This document shows positions 32,885-42,200 of a stretch of 54,318 nucleotides of DNA, piece after piece. This DNA comes from Oscillochloris sp. GTDB taxonomy: Bacteria; Chloroflexota; Chloroflexia; Chloroflexales; Chloroflexaceae. Positions within the stretch are counted from its first letter, which is position 1. Each line of letters begins with the position of its first letter. The position numbers were made by a program, and so were the translations under genes. The notes under the pieces were generated by a model, which searched no databases, was not told the DNA's origin, and saw only the letters and a list, made by a program, of their open reading frames with translations. Where the stretch lies: positions 1 to 54,318 of the forward strand of contig JAAUQO010000010.1 in assembly GCA_012032775.1 (NCBI GenBank), in the 5' to 3' direction.

Positions 32885-32899
32885 AACAGGAGCCAGACG

Positions 32900-33979
32900 A
32901 TGATCAACCTCAACACCTCATACATGGGGCTACCGCTCAACAGCCCGCTGGTGCTCTCGGCATCACCGCTCTCACAGCGGGTCGAAACCGTGCAGCGACT
33001 GGCGGAAGCCGGCATTTCGGCAGTGGTGATGTACTCGCTGTTCGAAGAGCAGATTATCCAGACCAGTTTGGAACTGGATCACCTGTTGAGCCACGGTTCC
33101 GAAAGCTTTGCCGAAGCACTCAGCTACCTGCCGGATCACGGGCAATACAGTATCGGGCCGGATCGCTACCTGGAGCAGGTACGTACCTTAAAGCGCAGCC
33201 TCGATATTCCGGTAATCGGTAGCCTGAATGGCGTATCAAGCGGCGGTTGGGTGCATTACGCCCGCGAGATCGAATTGGCCGGCGCCGATGCGTTGGAACT
33301 CAATATCTACTTTGTACCGACCGATCCCAACCTGACAAGTGCCGGCCTTGAGCAAATATATGTCGATCTGGTGCGGTCAGTCCGGGCCAAGATCAAGATC
33401 CCATTGGCGGTCAAACTCAGTCCGTACTTTACGGCACTCCCCAATCTCGCTACCCAACTCGAGCAAGCCGGCGCCAATGCACTGGTGCTCTTCAACCGCT
33501 TCTACCAACCGGATTTCGACCTGGAAAACCTGGAAGTTGTGCCGAATCTGCATCTCAGCGACTCACACGAACTCCGGCTCCCATTACGCTGGATCGCACT
33601 GCTGTACGGACGACTGCAGCTCGACTTCGCACTTAGTAGCGGCGTTCATCGCGCACAAGACATCCTCAAGGCGATGATGGCCGGAGCGAATGTCGCCATG
33701 ACGGCATCGGCGTTGTTAAAGAACGAACCGGTCAACACAGTTCAGAATCTGATGAGCGAGATGCGCACCTGGATGCAGGAACATGAATACGAATCGATCG
33801 TGCAGATGCGCGGCAGTATGAGCCAGCGGGCGGTTGCAGAACCGGCGGCCCTGGAACGAGCCAATTACATGAAAGTGTTGAGTTCGTACCGGCCCAACAA
33901 CGGCGTTGAGGCGCACTCGCTGCTCACGGGTGATCTGTTATACCCGTTTATGGCTACTCCTGATGAGCCTGATCGCTAA
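32900..33979 (+). CDS. Dihydroorotate-dehydrogenase-like flavoprotein
   Basis: The 359-aa TIM-barrel protein resembles class 1 dihydroorotate dehydrogenases: [46 protein letters not shown] and [11 protein letters not shown], with the FMN-phosphate region [16 protein letters not shown]. Genes of this type are commonly found next to PFOR genes, and their substrate is not established. It is not a clear PyrD. CAGGAG precedes the ATG. The stop lies within the arm of a terminator. Confidence 0.88.
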   Translation: MINLNTSYMGLPLNSPLVLSASPLSQRVETVQRLAEAGISAVVMYSLFEEQIIQTSLELDHLLSHGSESFAEALSYLPDHGQYSIGPDRYLEQVRTLKRSLDIPVIGSLNGVSSGGWVHYAREIELAGADALELNIYFVPTDPNLTSAGLEQIYVDLVRSVRAKIKIPLAVKLSPYFTALPNLATQLEQAGANALVLFNRFYQPDFDLENLEVVPNLHLSDSHELRLPLRWIALLYGRLQLDFALSSGVHRAQDILKAMMAGANVAMTASALLKNEPVNTVQNLMSEMRTWMQEHEYESIVQMRGSMSQRAVAEPAALERANYMKVLSSYRPNNGVEAHSLLTGDLLYPFMATPDEPDR

Positions 33980-34009
33980 ATGCTTGCAAAGTGCGCTTGC
34001 AGCATTTAG
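33976..34009 (+). terminator. Terminator hairpin overlapping the stop codon
   Basis: CTAAATGC (33976-33983) pairs with GCATTTAG (34002-34009), with inner TGCAA/TTGCA pairs. The TAA stop is within the left arm. Confidence 0.65.
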
Positions 34010-34359
34010 GAGCTAAGAAGTGGATTCTTCAGGGAGGGCAAGCCTCCCTGAAACCCTCCTTGCCGTAGCTTCTCTTGGGAAGCATGTAGGTTCGCCCGGC
34101 GGTGACGATCCTCGACAACGCCGGGATCGTCACCAGCACACTTCCAGACACATCCCTCCGATCATTTACCAATTACCACTCGAACGTTCCGAATATCACA
34201 TACACATTTTGCACTTTGCGATATAATTGCAGTACGCATATCATCTGAGGCTCAACCTCTTATCGCAGTGTTGCCGACAACCGAACGCTCGGGTTGACTG
34301 ACAAGCGCCGTGCAGCGTGCGCTTGCACAACAACGATCTGTGTCTGTGAAGGAGCGAGT
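33980..34359 (+). other. Spacer with three consecutive hairpins
   Basis: After the terminator come two more perfect hairpins: TTCAGGGAGG/CCTCCCTGAA (34028-34037 and 34043-34052), and GGTGACGATCC/GGATCGTCACC (34101-34111 and 34124-34134). A TATAAT at 34222-34227 is a likely -10 for the gene at 34360, without a good -35. A 68-codon open frame here looks spurious. Confidence 0.5.
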
Positions 34360-34647
34360 ATGGCCGCCAGAACAACGACGGAGTTGGAGCGACAGCAGAT
34401 CTTTACCGCCAGCGGTGCTGATAGTTTCCGCAGTGAACTGCTCAGCGGACGCACGGTACGGTGCGCAAATCTCTGGATGGCCAGTGCCCAGGTCTACAAT
34501 GACGGCGCGGCCGAAATTGAGATCTTCTGCAGTCTGGACATTCGGACGGACCGTTGGGATGCCGAAATCTACTACTACAGTTTTGAGCGGGCGATTGCGG
34601 CACTCCGTGAGTATGAGCAGACCGGCAATATCCCTGAAGGTGAATAG
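34360..34647 (+). CDS. Small unknown protein
   Basis: A 95-aa soluble protein of no recognised family. ATG 34360 follows AAGGAG at six bases. The sequence is acidic to neutral with alternating strands (VRCANLWMASAQVYN, AEIEIFCSLDIRT) and a helical end (FERAIAALREYEQTG). Its stop is back to back with that of the converging DUF2332 gene. The clear ribosome binding site supports it being real. Confidence 0.65.
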   Translation: MAARTTTELERQQIFTASGADSFRSELLSGRTVRCANLWMASAQVYNDGAAEIEIFCSLDIRTDRWDAEIYYYSFERAIAALREYEQTGNIPEGE

Positions 34648-35703
34648 CTAGCCTAACCACTCGATCCAGTGCGCATGCCCGGTGGTATGGGCTAAAACCC
34701 GGATCTGTTGGCTATCGTTCCGATAACAAATAAGTTTTAAGTCCGGCAATAGTGCGCCATCATGCTCGCTGCTTAAACGGTAGATCGGGCGATGCTGCGC
34801 TGCAACAGCCAACAACGCATGCACCTGTGTCCGTAGCTCCGGGCTGAGTTGGTACAAGACATGCGTATGCACTATGCAGAGCACCGCATCGGGAGGCGCC
34901 TGCGCAATCAACTGCGGCAACCACTCCAATAAATCACCACGCACCAATGGCGGTGGGAAGATCCGAGCCATCTCCATCGCTGCACGTAATCGCTCCCGAC
35001 GTTCCACATGCTCCGGCCAGATCAACGCCTCCAACCAGCGCCGCGCGGCCGGATCGGCCAGATCGACCGGATTCAAATCAACCCCGATTCGCCAGATAAT
35101 ATCCGGTGGCGCGGCTGGAATGGGCGGGACAACCGGCCCACGTAACTCGGTCACGAGCTGCACCGGCGCCTCCGGATCCCCGCATCGCATACCATTACTA
35201 TAGCGATACCCGTAGCGATCGAGGTTGAGATTGAGCCCGGCGCTCGGCCCCAACTCGATCAATGCCAGCGGTCGCCCGCCGGCCAGTTGCTGAACCGTCG
35301 CCAGGCCCGGCAACAAATAGGTACTCCGCAGCACTTCGTTCGTCTGCGTCAGCCGGGTTCGCAACAAGGGCAAGATCTCAGCAGCCCGATCCAGACAGAA
35401 TACGCGAAATAGCGCTAACAACGCAGTGTCAGGGGCCCGACTGCCGCCCACAGTGGGATAGTAAGCGGCCAATCGCTGCTCCGGCGCGCGCAGCAACAGA
35501 TCATGCACCGCTGCGAACAACATATTCGGCGGCGGCTGGCCCGGCTGAGTCTGGGCGGCAAGGGCCAACAACTCCGGATCATCGGCAATATACGGCGCCA
35601 GCATTGCATACAGCGGCGCCACCCCCTCGCAGTGAACGGCGAACTCTGTGAATCGGCGCGCCACATCGGCTAAGGCAGCGTCGATGAACTGCACATCAGC
35701 CAT
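34648..35703 (-). CDS. DUF2332 family protein
   Basis: The 351-aa protein matches the DUF2332 family. The central ALIELGPSAGLNLNLDRYGYRY segment looks like the nucleotide-binding loop of a Rossmann-type methyltransferase, followed by DLNPVDLADPAARRWLEALIWPEH, a family hallmark. A near C-terminal LCIVHTHVLYQL also fits. The activity is unknown. It ends two bases after the citrate synthase ends are passed on the same strand, i.e. it follows the citrate synthase gene with a 2-base gap and may be cotranscribed with it. Confidence 0.85.
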   Translation of the reverse strand: MADVQFIDAALADVARRFTEFAVHCEGVAPLYAMLAPYIADDPELLALAAQTQPGQPPPNMLFAAVHDLLLRAPEQRLAAYYPTVGGSRAPDTALLALFRVFCLDRAAEILPLLRTRLTQTNEVLRSTYLLPGLATVQQLAGGRPLALIELGPSAGLNLNLDRYGYRYSNGMRCGDPEAPVQLVTELRGPVVPPIPAAPPDIIWRIGVDLNPVDLADPAARRWLEALIWPEHVERRERLRAAMEMARIFPPPLVRGDLLEWLPQLIAQAPPDAVLCIVHTHVLYQLSPELRTQVHALLAVAAQHRPIYRLSSEHDGALLPDLKLICYRNDSQQIRVLAHTTGHAHWIEWLG

Positions 35704-35705
35704 TG

Positions 35706-36832
35706 TTATGCCTCCGTCGCCAAGGACCGCACCGCCGGCCCAATATATTCCGCCTCGGGACGCACCAGGCGCGCTACATCCAACTGCTCACGGATATGCG
35801 CGACCCACCCAGGAAGCCGGGCCATTGCAAAAGCGGCCGTGAAAAGATCCAGCGGAAATCCCAACTGGTAGAGCAATGGCGCACTATAAAACTCGACGTT
35901 TGGAAACAACGTGCGCGCCTGGAAATGCGGATGGGCCAGCACATGGGCTGCTACGGCCTCGGCCACGCCATGGGCCGTAGGGTCGGCGCCCTTGCGTGCC
36001 GCCAGCGCCGCCGAATAGTGCCGCAGATGTCGTACGCGCGGATCTTCCGTTGTGTAAATCCGGTGTCCAACCCCCATCAGCGCTCTTTGCGCGCCAGCAG
36101 ATCGGCCACAAAGCCGGCAACTCGCTCGGGTGAGCCGATCGCCAGAAACTGCCGCATCGCCATCTCGTTTGCGCCGCCGTGCGCAACCCCCTTCAGCGTC
36201 GCCAGGGCAGCATCGCTCGCCGCATATAGATCGTTCTGGGCACTGGCCGCCACCCGCGCCACAAAGGTCGATACATTCAGGCCATGTTCGGCCAACAAAA
36301 CCATGTAGCAATTCAACGCTTCAGCCTCGATCGCTTCCGGCCGCCGGCCCTGCAACGCCATCAGAAATGCTTCGGCCTGGCCCAGATCGGCATCGGGCTC
36401 TACCGGAGCCAAACCCTGACGACGCCGTGCCCATGCCGCCACCAGCATGGGAAACTTGGCGATCAACCGCAACCCATCGTCGAACACTGTTGCCGGACCC
36501 ATGATCGCCGGTTGGTGCAAGCCGGCCAACAAACTGAGCGCCGCCCGCAAAACATCCATCCCATGGCCGGTTGTCGGCAACGATTCGATCAGCGCCAGCT
36601 CGGCATCATCGAGCTTGCGCAATGCCGCCAGTTGTGCTTGCAGCGCCTGTAGCGCCGCTGCATCGGGCAATTCGCCGTTCCAAAGCAAGAACAATACCGC
36701 TTCCCAACGAAGCCGCTCCGCCAGATCATGGACGTTGTACCCACAGTAGTGCAATTGCCCGGCGGCGCCGTCGATCAGGCCGAGCCGGGTTTGTGCCACG
36801 ATTGTTCCGTCAAGCCCCAGGCTGCGTGTCAT
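35706..36832 (-). CDS. Citrate synthase-family enzyme, one frame break
   Basis: The repaired protein is about 375 aa and condenses acetyl-CoA (or propionyl-CoA) with oxaloacetate. The first part has GLIDGAAGQLHYCGYNVHDLA and the active-site VAHGGANEMA. The frame breaks near 36080 at LLARKER, resuming with LMGVGHRIYTTEDPRVR (second active-site His). The third catalytic position, usually Asp in NVDFYS, is Glu (NVEFYS), as I recall for the CitA-like subgroup. One base restored before CTGATG heals it. It diverges from an HTH gene. A methylcitrate synthase is possible. Confidence 0.9.
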
Positions 36833-37018
36833 CACTATGCCCCCTGGTTGTCAATGCAAAATACGAACTGCCACCTGCCAAGTGCGAAATACCGACCCTG
36901 CGCCACATGTGCGTACAAGACCCAATGGTTCGTTACGGGGATTCACCGAAAACCGGGTATCAGCATCACCTGCGTTCACCAGTAGCTCGGCGCCAGCATA
37001 GCATGTAGCTGGATACTT

Positions 37019-37044
37019 GTCAATATATGTTGATATATATTGAC
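37019..37044. promoter_or_regulatory. Perfect palindromic operator between citrate synthase and HTH gene
   Basis: GTCAATATAT (37019-37028) and ATATATTGAC (37035-37044) are perfect 10-base arms around a 6-base centre. A further half-like GTTGAC follows at 37049. It overlaps the divergent promoter zone and sits just upstream of the HTH -35. The adjacent HTH protein is the probable ligand (inference). Confidence 0.6.
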
Positions 37045-37049
37045 GAATG

Positions 37050-37078
37050 TTGACTTCAGGCTGAAGACCGACTATACT
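37050..37078 (+). promoter_or_regulatory. Promoter of the HTH gene, likely leaderless
   Basis: TTGACT (37050-37055), 17-base spacer, TATACT (37073-37078). The ATG at 37085 lies only six bases after the -10 and has no ribosome binding site, so the transcript probably starts at or next to the start codon. Confidence 0.7.
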
Positions 37079-37084
37079 TTTCGT

Positions 37085-37390
37085 ATGGATGTGCAAGACG
37101 ATTTTTTAACGGTTAAGCAAGCCAGCGCCTTACTCGGGGTGAAACCGGCAACGTTGTATGCGTATGTCAGCCGGGGAGTGCTGAAGAGTTTTCGGCTTGG
37201 GGTTGGGCGCCAACGGCTGTATCGCCGGGCCGATATTGAGGCGCTTATGGAGATACGCGCCGATCACCCGTCACCACAGCAGGTCGCCGAAGAACCCGCA
37301 GTTTATCAACCAGCGCCGGCGGCTAACGATGACCGAACATTGCGCGATGTATGTTTACCGAATGCTGAAACCTGGGCCGGGGATCATTAA
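37085..37390 (+). CDS. Small HTH regulator resembling the HTH of citrate-synthase fusions
   Basis: The 101-aa protein has an excisionase/MerR-like helix-turn-helix near its start (LTVKQASALLGVKPATLYAY, VSRGVLKSFRLG, RLYRRADIEALM), then a disordered Pro/Ala tail. The ATLYAYVSRG segment is, from memory, typical of the N-terminal domain of HTH-containing citrate synthases. Here it is encoded alone, divergent from a citrate synthase lacking it. It probably regulates that gene through the palindrome at 37019-37044. Confidence 0.8.
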   Translation: MDVQDDFLTVKQASALLGVKPATLYAYVSRGVLKSFRLGVGRQRLYRRADIEALMEIRADHPSPQQVAEEPAVYQPAPAANDDRTLRDVCLPNAETWAGDH

Positions 37391-37519
37391 AGGGCGGGGC
37401 GAAAAGCAGCGGAGGCGCGCCGAAAGGCTGGCGGGCTATGGTAATCTTGGCGCACGTTGCAGGCGCGGTTTGTTCACGCCTGCCCGCGCCTCATACTTCC
37501 CTATGACTCCCCATACCTC

Positions 37520-38230
37520 TCACGCATCTCCATACACCGGAATGTGCGCTCCGCTGATAATGCGGGCGTCGGGGCCAACCAGGAACAACACCACTCTGGC
37601 GATCGCCTCCGGCGTAACCCATTTGCGGTAGTCGGCTTTCGGCATCGCCGAGCGGTTGGCCGCTGTATCGATCACACTCGGCAAGATACTGTTTACGCTT
37701 ACATGGTGAGGTTTCAGCTCCTCGGCCATTGCCTCGGTAAGCTGTAACAGCGCTCGCTTGGACGCGGCATAGGCAGCGAGATGCGAACCGGCCTGAAGGG
37801 CAGTGCGGGTGGCGGTGTTCACAATTGCGCCGCCGCCGCGAGCAATTAAATGCGGCGTAGCCGCCATACTTGAGAGCACCGCCGTTTTCAGGTTGAGATC
37901 GAACTGCTGTTGCCAGAGCGCCCAGTCGGTTTCATGCACCGGTGCGCCGCCGGCAAACCCACCGGCAATATTCACAAGAATGTCGAGGCCGCCATGGCGT
38001 TCGATGGCTGCGGAATATGCCTGCGCAACCGCATCCGGGTCGGTCAAATCCAACTCCATCCCACTCAAACTGTCGCCGGCGCCTGTCTGAGTACGTACTT
38101 GTTCCAGATCGGCGATCCGCCGGTAGGGCACAATAACCCTCGCCCCTGCGCTCAGCAAGGCTGCGATCACGGCCTGTCCAAGTCCGCCGGTGCCGCCGGT
38201 AACAATCGCCACATGATTATGTAGATCCAT
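37520..38230 (-). CDS. Short-chain dehydrogenase/reductase
   Basis: The 236-aa Rossmann-fold oxidoreductase has the NAD(P) motif TGGTGGLG, the NIAGG segment, and the catalytic YAASK. The ending GAHIPVYGDA is typical of the C terminus. The substrate cannot be told. ATG 38230 follows GGAGCG at about four bases. A leading ATG-free codon upstream is not used. The neighbours give no pathway. Confidence 0.92.
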   Translation of the reverse strand: MDLHNHVAIVTGGTGGLGQAVIAALLSAGARVIVPYRRIADLEQVRTQTGAGDSLSGMELDLTDPDAVAQAYSAAIERHGGLDILVNIAGGFAGGAPVHETDWALWQQQFDLNLKTAVLSSMAATPHLIARGGGAIVNTATRTALQAGSHLAAYAASKRALLQLTEAMAEELKPHHVSVNSILPSVIDTAANRSAMPKADYRKWVTPEAIARVVLFLVGPDARIISGAHIPVYGDA

Positions 38231-38298
38231 CAAGCGCTCCTATCGCAAACAGGATATCGGATACAAGATACAGGATGATCGTGCCCGGCTAAACAAAA

Positions 38299-38325
38299 TG
38301 CCGATCACAGAGCCTGTGATCGGCA
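38299..38325 (-). terminator. Perfect hairpin downstream of the small membrane gene
   Basis: TGCCGATCACA (38299-38309) and TGTGATCGGCA (38315-38325) form an 11-bp stem with a 5-base loop. It separates the rsfS operon from the SDR gene on the same strand. Confidence 0.7.
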
Positions 38326-38389
38326 CGAAATAGACAAGGCATCGTTCAACACCGAGCGACGCCGCAATAGACAGATTTGAGAGCAGTTC

Positions 38390-38605
38390 TTACTGAAGCA
38401 ACAGATCAAAGCTGGGATGTGAGTCATCACCGCCCAACCGACGCAACGCACGCTGAATCATTCGCACGGTTCCTTCACCGATCCAATAGGTCAGTAACGA
38501 GCCGATCACCAGGCCAAGAGCGCCGCCAAGTCCGGCTCCGGCAGCGAAAAGGATAAAGCGCTTCCGACGAAACGCAGCTTTGCGTCGCGAGGTATCTGTG
38601 TTCAT
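38390..38605 (-). CDS. Small membrane protein downstream of rsfS
   Basis: The 71-aa protein has a basic N terminus (RRKAAFRRKR), one Gly-rich helix (FILFAAGAGLGGALGLVIGSLL) and a short charged tail. No family was recognised. The ATG lies seven bases after the rsfS stop, so coupling is likely. Confidence 0.7.
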   Translation of the reverse strand: MNTDTSRRKAAFRRKRFILFAAGAGLGGALGLVIGSLLTYWIGEGTVRMIQRALRRLGGDDSHPSFDLLLQ

Positions 38606-38612
38606 AATCGCC

Positions 38613-38973
38613 TCATTGAACGACGACGACCGGCGGCGTTTTGCTCCATAGCCGCTCCAATCGATAGTAGTCGCGCTGGGTTTGATTGAATACGTGTACC
38701 ACGATATCGTGGTAATCGCAGCAAAATCCAGCCAGTCTCAGAACTGCCTTCGATCCGAGGGTTCAGCCCAAATTCCTTCGTCACTTGTTCGTCGATGTGT
38801 TCAAAGATCGCGCGGAGTTGCCGATCATTGTCGCCAGAGCAGATCACAAAGTAATCGGCAATCGTACTCTGGTTGCGAATGTCCAACAACACGATCTCAG
38901 AGGCTTGCTTGTCTTCGGCAAGATCCACGATTCGACGAGCGATTGTTACGGTCTCGATAGTTGTGCTCCTCAT
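38613..38973 (-). CDS. rsfS: Ribosomal silencing factor RsfS, one frame break
   Basis: RsfS binds ribosomal protein uL14 and blocks subunit joining under starvation. The repaired protein is 119 aa: IVDLAEDKQASEIVLLDIR, then IADYFVICSGDNDRQLRAI, then GLNPRIEGSSETGWILL. Here the frame shifts near 38710 by one extra base, and the expected end follows: DYHDIVVHVFN and RDYYRLERLW. This is the one clear one-base gain in the window. ATG 38973 is the start that fits the family. Confidence 0.9.
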
Positions 38974-38990
38974 ACTGCAGCGTACGATGG

Positions 38991-39004
38991 TGCCTATATA
39001 GGCA
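38991..39004. other. 14-bp perfect palindrome upstream of rsfS
   Basis: TGCCTATATAGGCA lies about 18 bases upstream of the rsfS ATG. It could be an operator or part of the promoter. The rest of 39005-39186 shows no gene. Confidence 0.35.
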
Positions 39005-39186
39005 GATCGTATCATACATGACGCAGAATGTAAACTCCTTGTTACCATTTATACACGCAACATAATTCCGTTGTAACCAGCACTAAAGCAGCGCAGTTAT
39101 ACTCTACGCCCACAACCGCGCTGTTGTGAGCACTATCCGGCATGTCTATTCAATACCAATTATATAAATCATATCTGATAGATATG

Positions 39187-39219
39187 ATAGTGTTGAGTGG
39201 CGACACCACTCAACACTAT
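39187..39219 (-). terminator. Terminator of nrdJ
   Basis: ATAGTGTTGAGTGG (39187-39200) and CCACTCAACACTAT (39206-39219) form a perfect 14-bp stem with a 5-base loop, 20 bases after the nrdJ stop. Confidence 0.8.
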
Positions 39220-39239
39220 TGTACCGCATCAGGGATGCG

Positions 39240-42200
39240 TTAGCACTCCGAGTAGCCGCAGGTGTGGCACTTGCGGCAGCCTTCTTCGTTCAACAGCGTG
39301 GCATTCTGACAATCGGGGCAGATTTCGCCGACAATCAACGGCGTGCTGTGATCCGATAGCGCTATGTAGCTAGGGGCCTGCTCGTAGTGATGGCCGTTGC
39401 CGTTCGCGGTGCTGTGGCCATTGCCGTTGCTCTGCGATGAAAGCGGACGCGCCGGTGCATCGGGGTTGACGTAGTGATCTTGCAGCAGTTTGCCGATCGC
39501 GTCGGGAACCGAGCGCACACGATTTGGGCCGAAGCCGGCGCTGCTCGCACCGCCGATGCCGCGCAGTTGCTCGGCGATCAGTTTGACCGGCACACCACAG
39601 CGCAGCGCCAACGAAATCAGCCGCCCGATCGCTTCGGTAAAGGCCATTACGTCGCTGCCGGCCCGCCCGATGATCGCGAAGACCTCGAATGGCTTGCCTT
39701 CCAAATCGGTCACAAACAGCCGCAGCTTGCCCAACGGCGTCGCCACCGGGAATGAGTGGCTCGGCAACCCATCGGTCGGCACATCGCGCGGCGTAATTGT
39801 GGCCGGCACCGGCACCACCGCCGGCTCGGACACAGGCGTGGGAGCCGATTTCTCCTGTTTGCTGCCGCCGGTCGCACCCGTCGAGAGCACCTGGTTCGAG
39901 CGCGATCCGTCGCGGTAAACCGTGATGCCCTTGCACTTGAGTGAGAACGCAAGCTCGTACGCCTCGCGCACCTGCTCGGGCGTGGCCTCGTGCGGGAAAT
40001 TGATCGTCTTGCTGATAGCCGAATCTGTGTAATCCTGAAATGCCGCCTGCATGCGAACGTGCGCTTCCGGCTCGATATCATGGGCCGTGACCCATGCTCG
40101 TTGCACGGCAGCCGGCACTTCAGGGTGATGGATGTGGCCGGTATCGGCGATCCGCTCCATCAGCGCCGCGCTATACCACCCCTCGCGCTTCGCCTGCTCG
40201 ACGAAATCCTGGTTGATGTCGAGCATGCGCGAGTCGGCCTGGTAGCGCCAGAACGCAATCGCGAACAACGGCTCGATCCCCGATGAGCAACCGGCGATAA
40301 TGCTGATCGTGCCGGTCGGTGCGACCGTCGTCACATTGCAGTTACGCAGCTTGCGCTCAGGCCGAATCCGCGAGCCGTCGGCCCGGCGAGCGCAGGTTGC
40401 GTCCGGCCCCCAGATGCTGTGCTCCCACTCGGGGAATGGGCCGCGCTCGGCGGCCAACTGCTCCGAGGCCACCTTGCTCTCTTCATCGACGAACTGCATC
40501 ACCTTACGACCCAACTCCACCGCCTCGGCCGAGTTGTAGGGCACGCCGAGCTTAACCAGCAGATCGGCCCAGCCCATCACACCCAGGCCGATCCGGCGGA
40601 TCTTCTGGCTGAGTTCGTGGATCTGCGGCAACGGATAATGGTTCGCGTCGATCACATTATCCAGGAAGCGCGTGCTGTCATGCACCACCTCGCGCAGCCC
40701 GCTCCAGTCAACATTGCCGTTTTCAAGGGCGAACTTGCCCAGATTGACGGAGCCGAGATTGCAATTATGAACAACCATACCCTCAGCGATAAAGTGATGG
40801 TGTTCAGGCAGCGAAATATCGAACACCTCGTATTCGCCTGCAAGTGACAAAGAACGAATTCCAACCGCATCGGGATTGACATGCTTCCGCTGCCGATCAC
40901 GTAGCTTTTCTTGCAATCGAGATTGCTTCTCGGTTGCCAAGCCTAACCCAACCTGCTCAGCGAACAAATTGAGCGAAGGGCCGTTGATGGAGAGCACACC
41001 CTGATCATGCCGCTCAACCATCGCATAGTAACCAACCCAGCTATAGATGCCCAAACTATCGAGCAACAATTGGACATCACGCAACAATTCGAACGAGCTC
41101 GATGCAAGTTGAACATTAGGTCGGTTCGTTTTAGCAGGCCCATCTGCCGCAAAAAGACCCGCCAAGTATGAGCGACGCTGTTGATCCGTCGCCGTATAGA
41201 CAGCGGCCGGCACACGTTTCAATGTTGCCCGTGCCGGTGTGATACCGTAACGATCAATGAAATCGCGCCTGACACGTTGGCTGTCAACATGCAGACAGCG
41301 GACACCATTGTCTTGCTGCTGAATATAGCCGACATCGTAACGCTCACGGATAAAATCCGTAATGACGCGTTCCGATTCCGCGTCCTCCTGGCATCCAAAT
41401 ACGAAGCCGAAGGTGCGACTATCAGTGAACCAGCCATCGCCGGTAAGCCAACCGAGCATGTAAAACTCTGGGTCAAGAGTCAACGCTTCGCGATCCATAG
41501 TTGCGTGAGCATTGATCTTAACCTTGTCGGTCATCTGCAACTCATCAGTACGTACCCAACCTCGCTCAGTCAAAACCTGATGGTTACCAGTCAACGTCAA
41601 TGTACGCCGATCCGCCAACTCCAATTGATACGTCTGCTTAACGCCGTTACTGAATACTTTCAAGGGCGTCTGATAGACGATATTCTTATCGACAACGGAT
41701 GCGATCCGTGTTGTTGTGCCAACAAGTTCCTCAATCGGAACATAGCCGTTTTCGGTTAGCACCCGCGATCCGGCTGCCAAACACACATCGTATGCAAGTA
41801 GAGGCTGTTCACCACCACATCTGTTACCCCTCCCGGTGGGAGTGGTGCGGTCATTTCTGCCGCACTCTGCACCTTCAGCTATACGTGCAGGTCGGAGCGC
41901 ATCACCATCTCAGACTGAGATGCTCCTTGTCGCTCTCTCGGGCCTTCCCTTGCGGGCTGTGCCACGGAGTGACCCCATCGGGCTTCCTCCGTTATTCGGA
42001 GTTTTCCTGCGCGATCACTCGCTCAGGCCGCTAGGCTTAACGGATTGGTCGCCTCGTACTCGCCGAGCGCCGGCACCGGATTGTACTCGTTGGCCCGGTC
42101 GATGAAGAACAGGCCGGGCTCGCCGGTGGCATGAGCGCACTGCACGATCAGGTCGAAGACCAGGCGGGCGCGCAGGCGCATCGGCTCACCCTTCGATACC

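Noticed and set aside
34020..34226. A 68-codon open frame in the spacer after the DHOD-like gene
   Set aside because: It covers two perfect hairpins, has no RBS and reads as low-complexity Arg/His-rich sequence.
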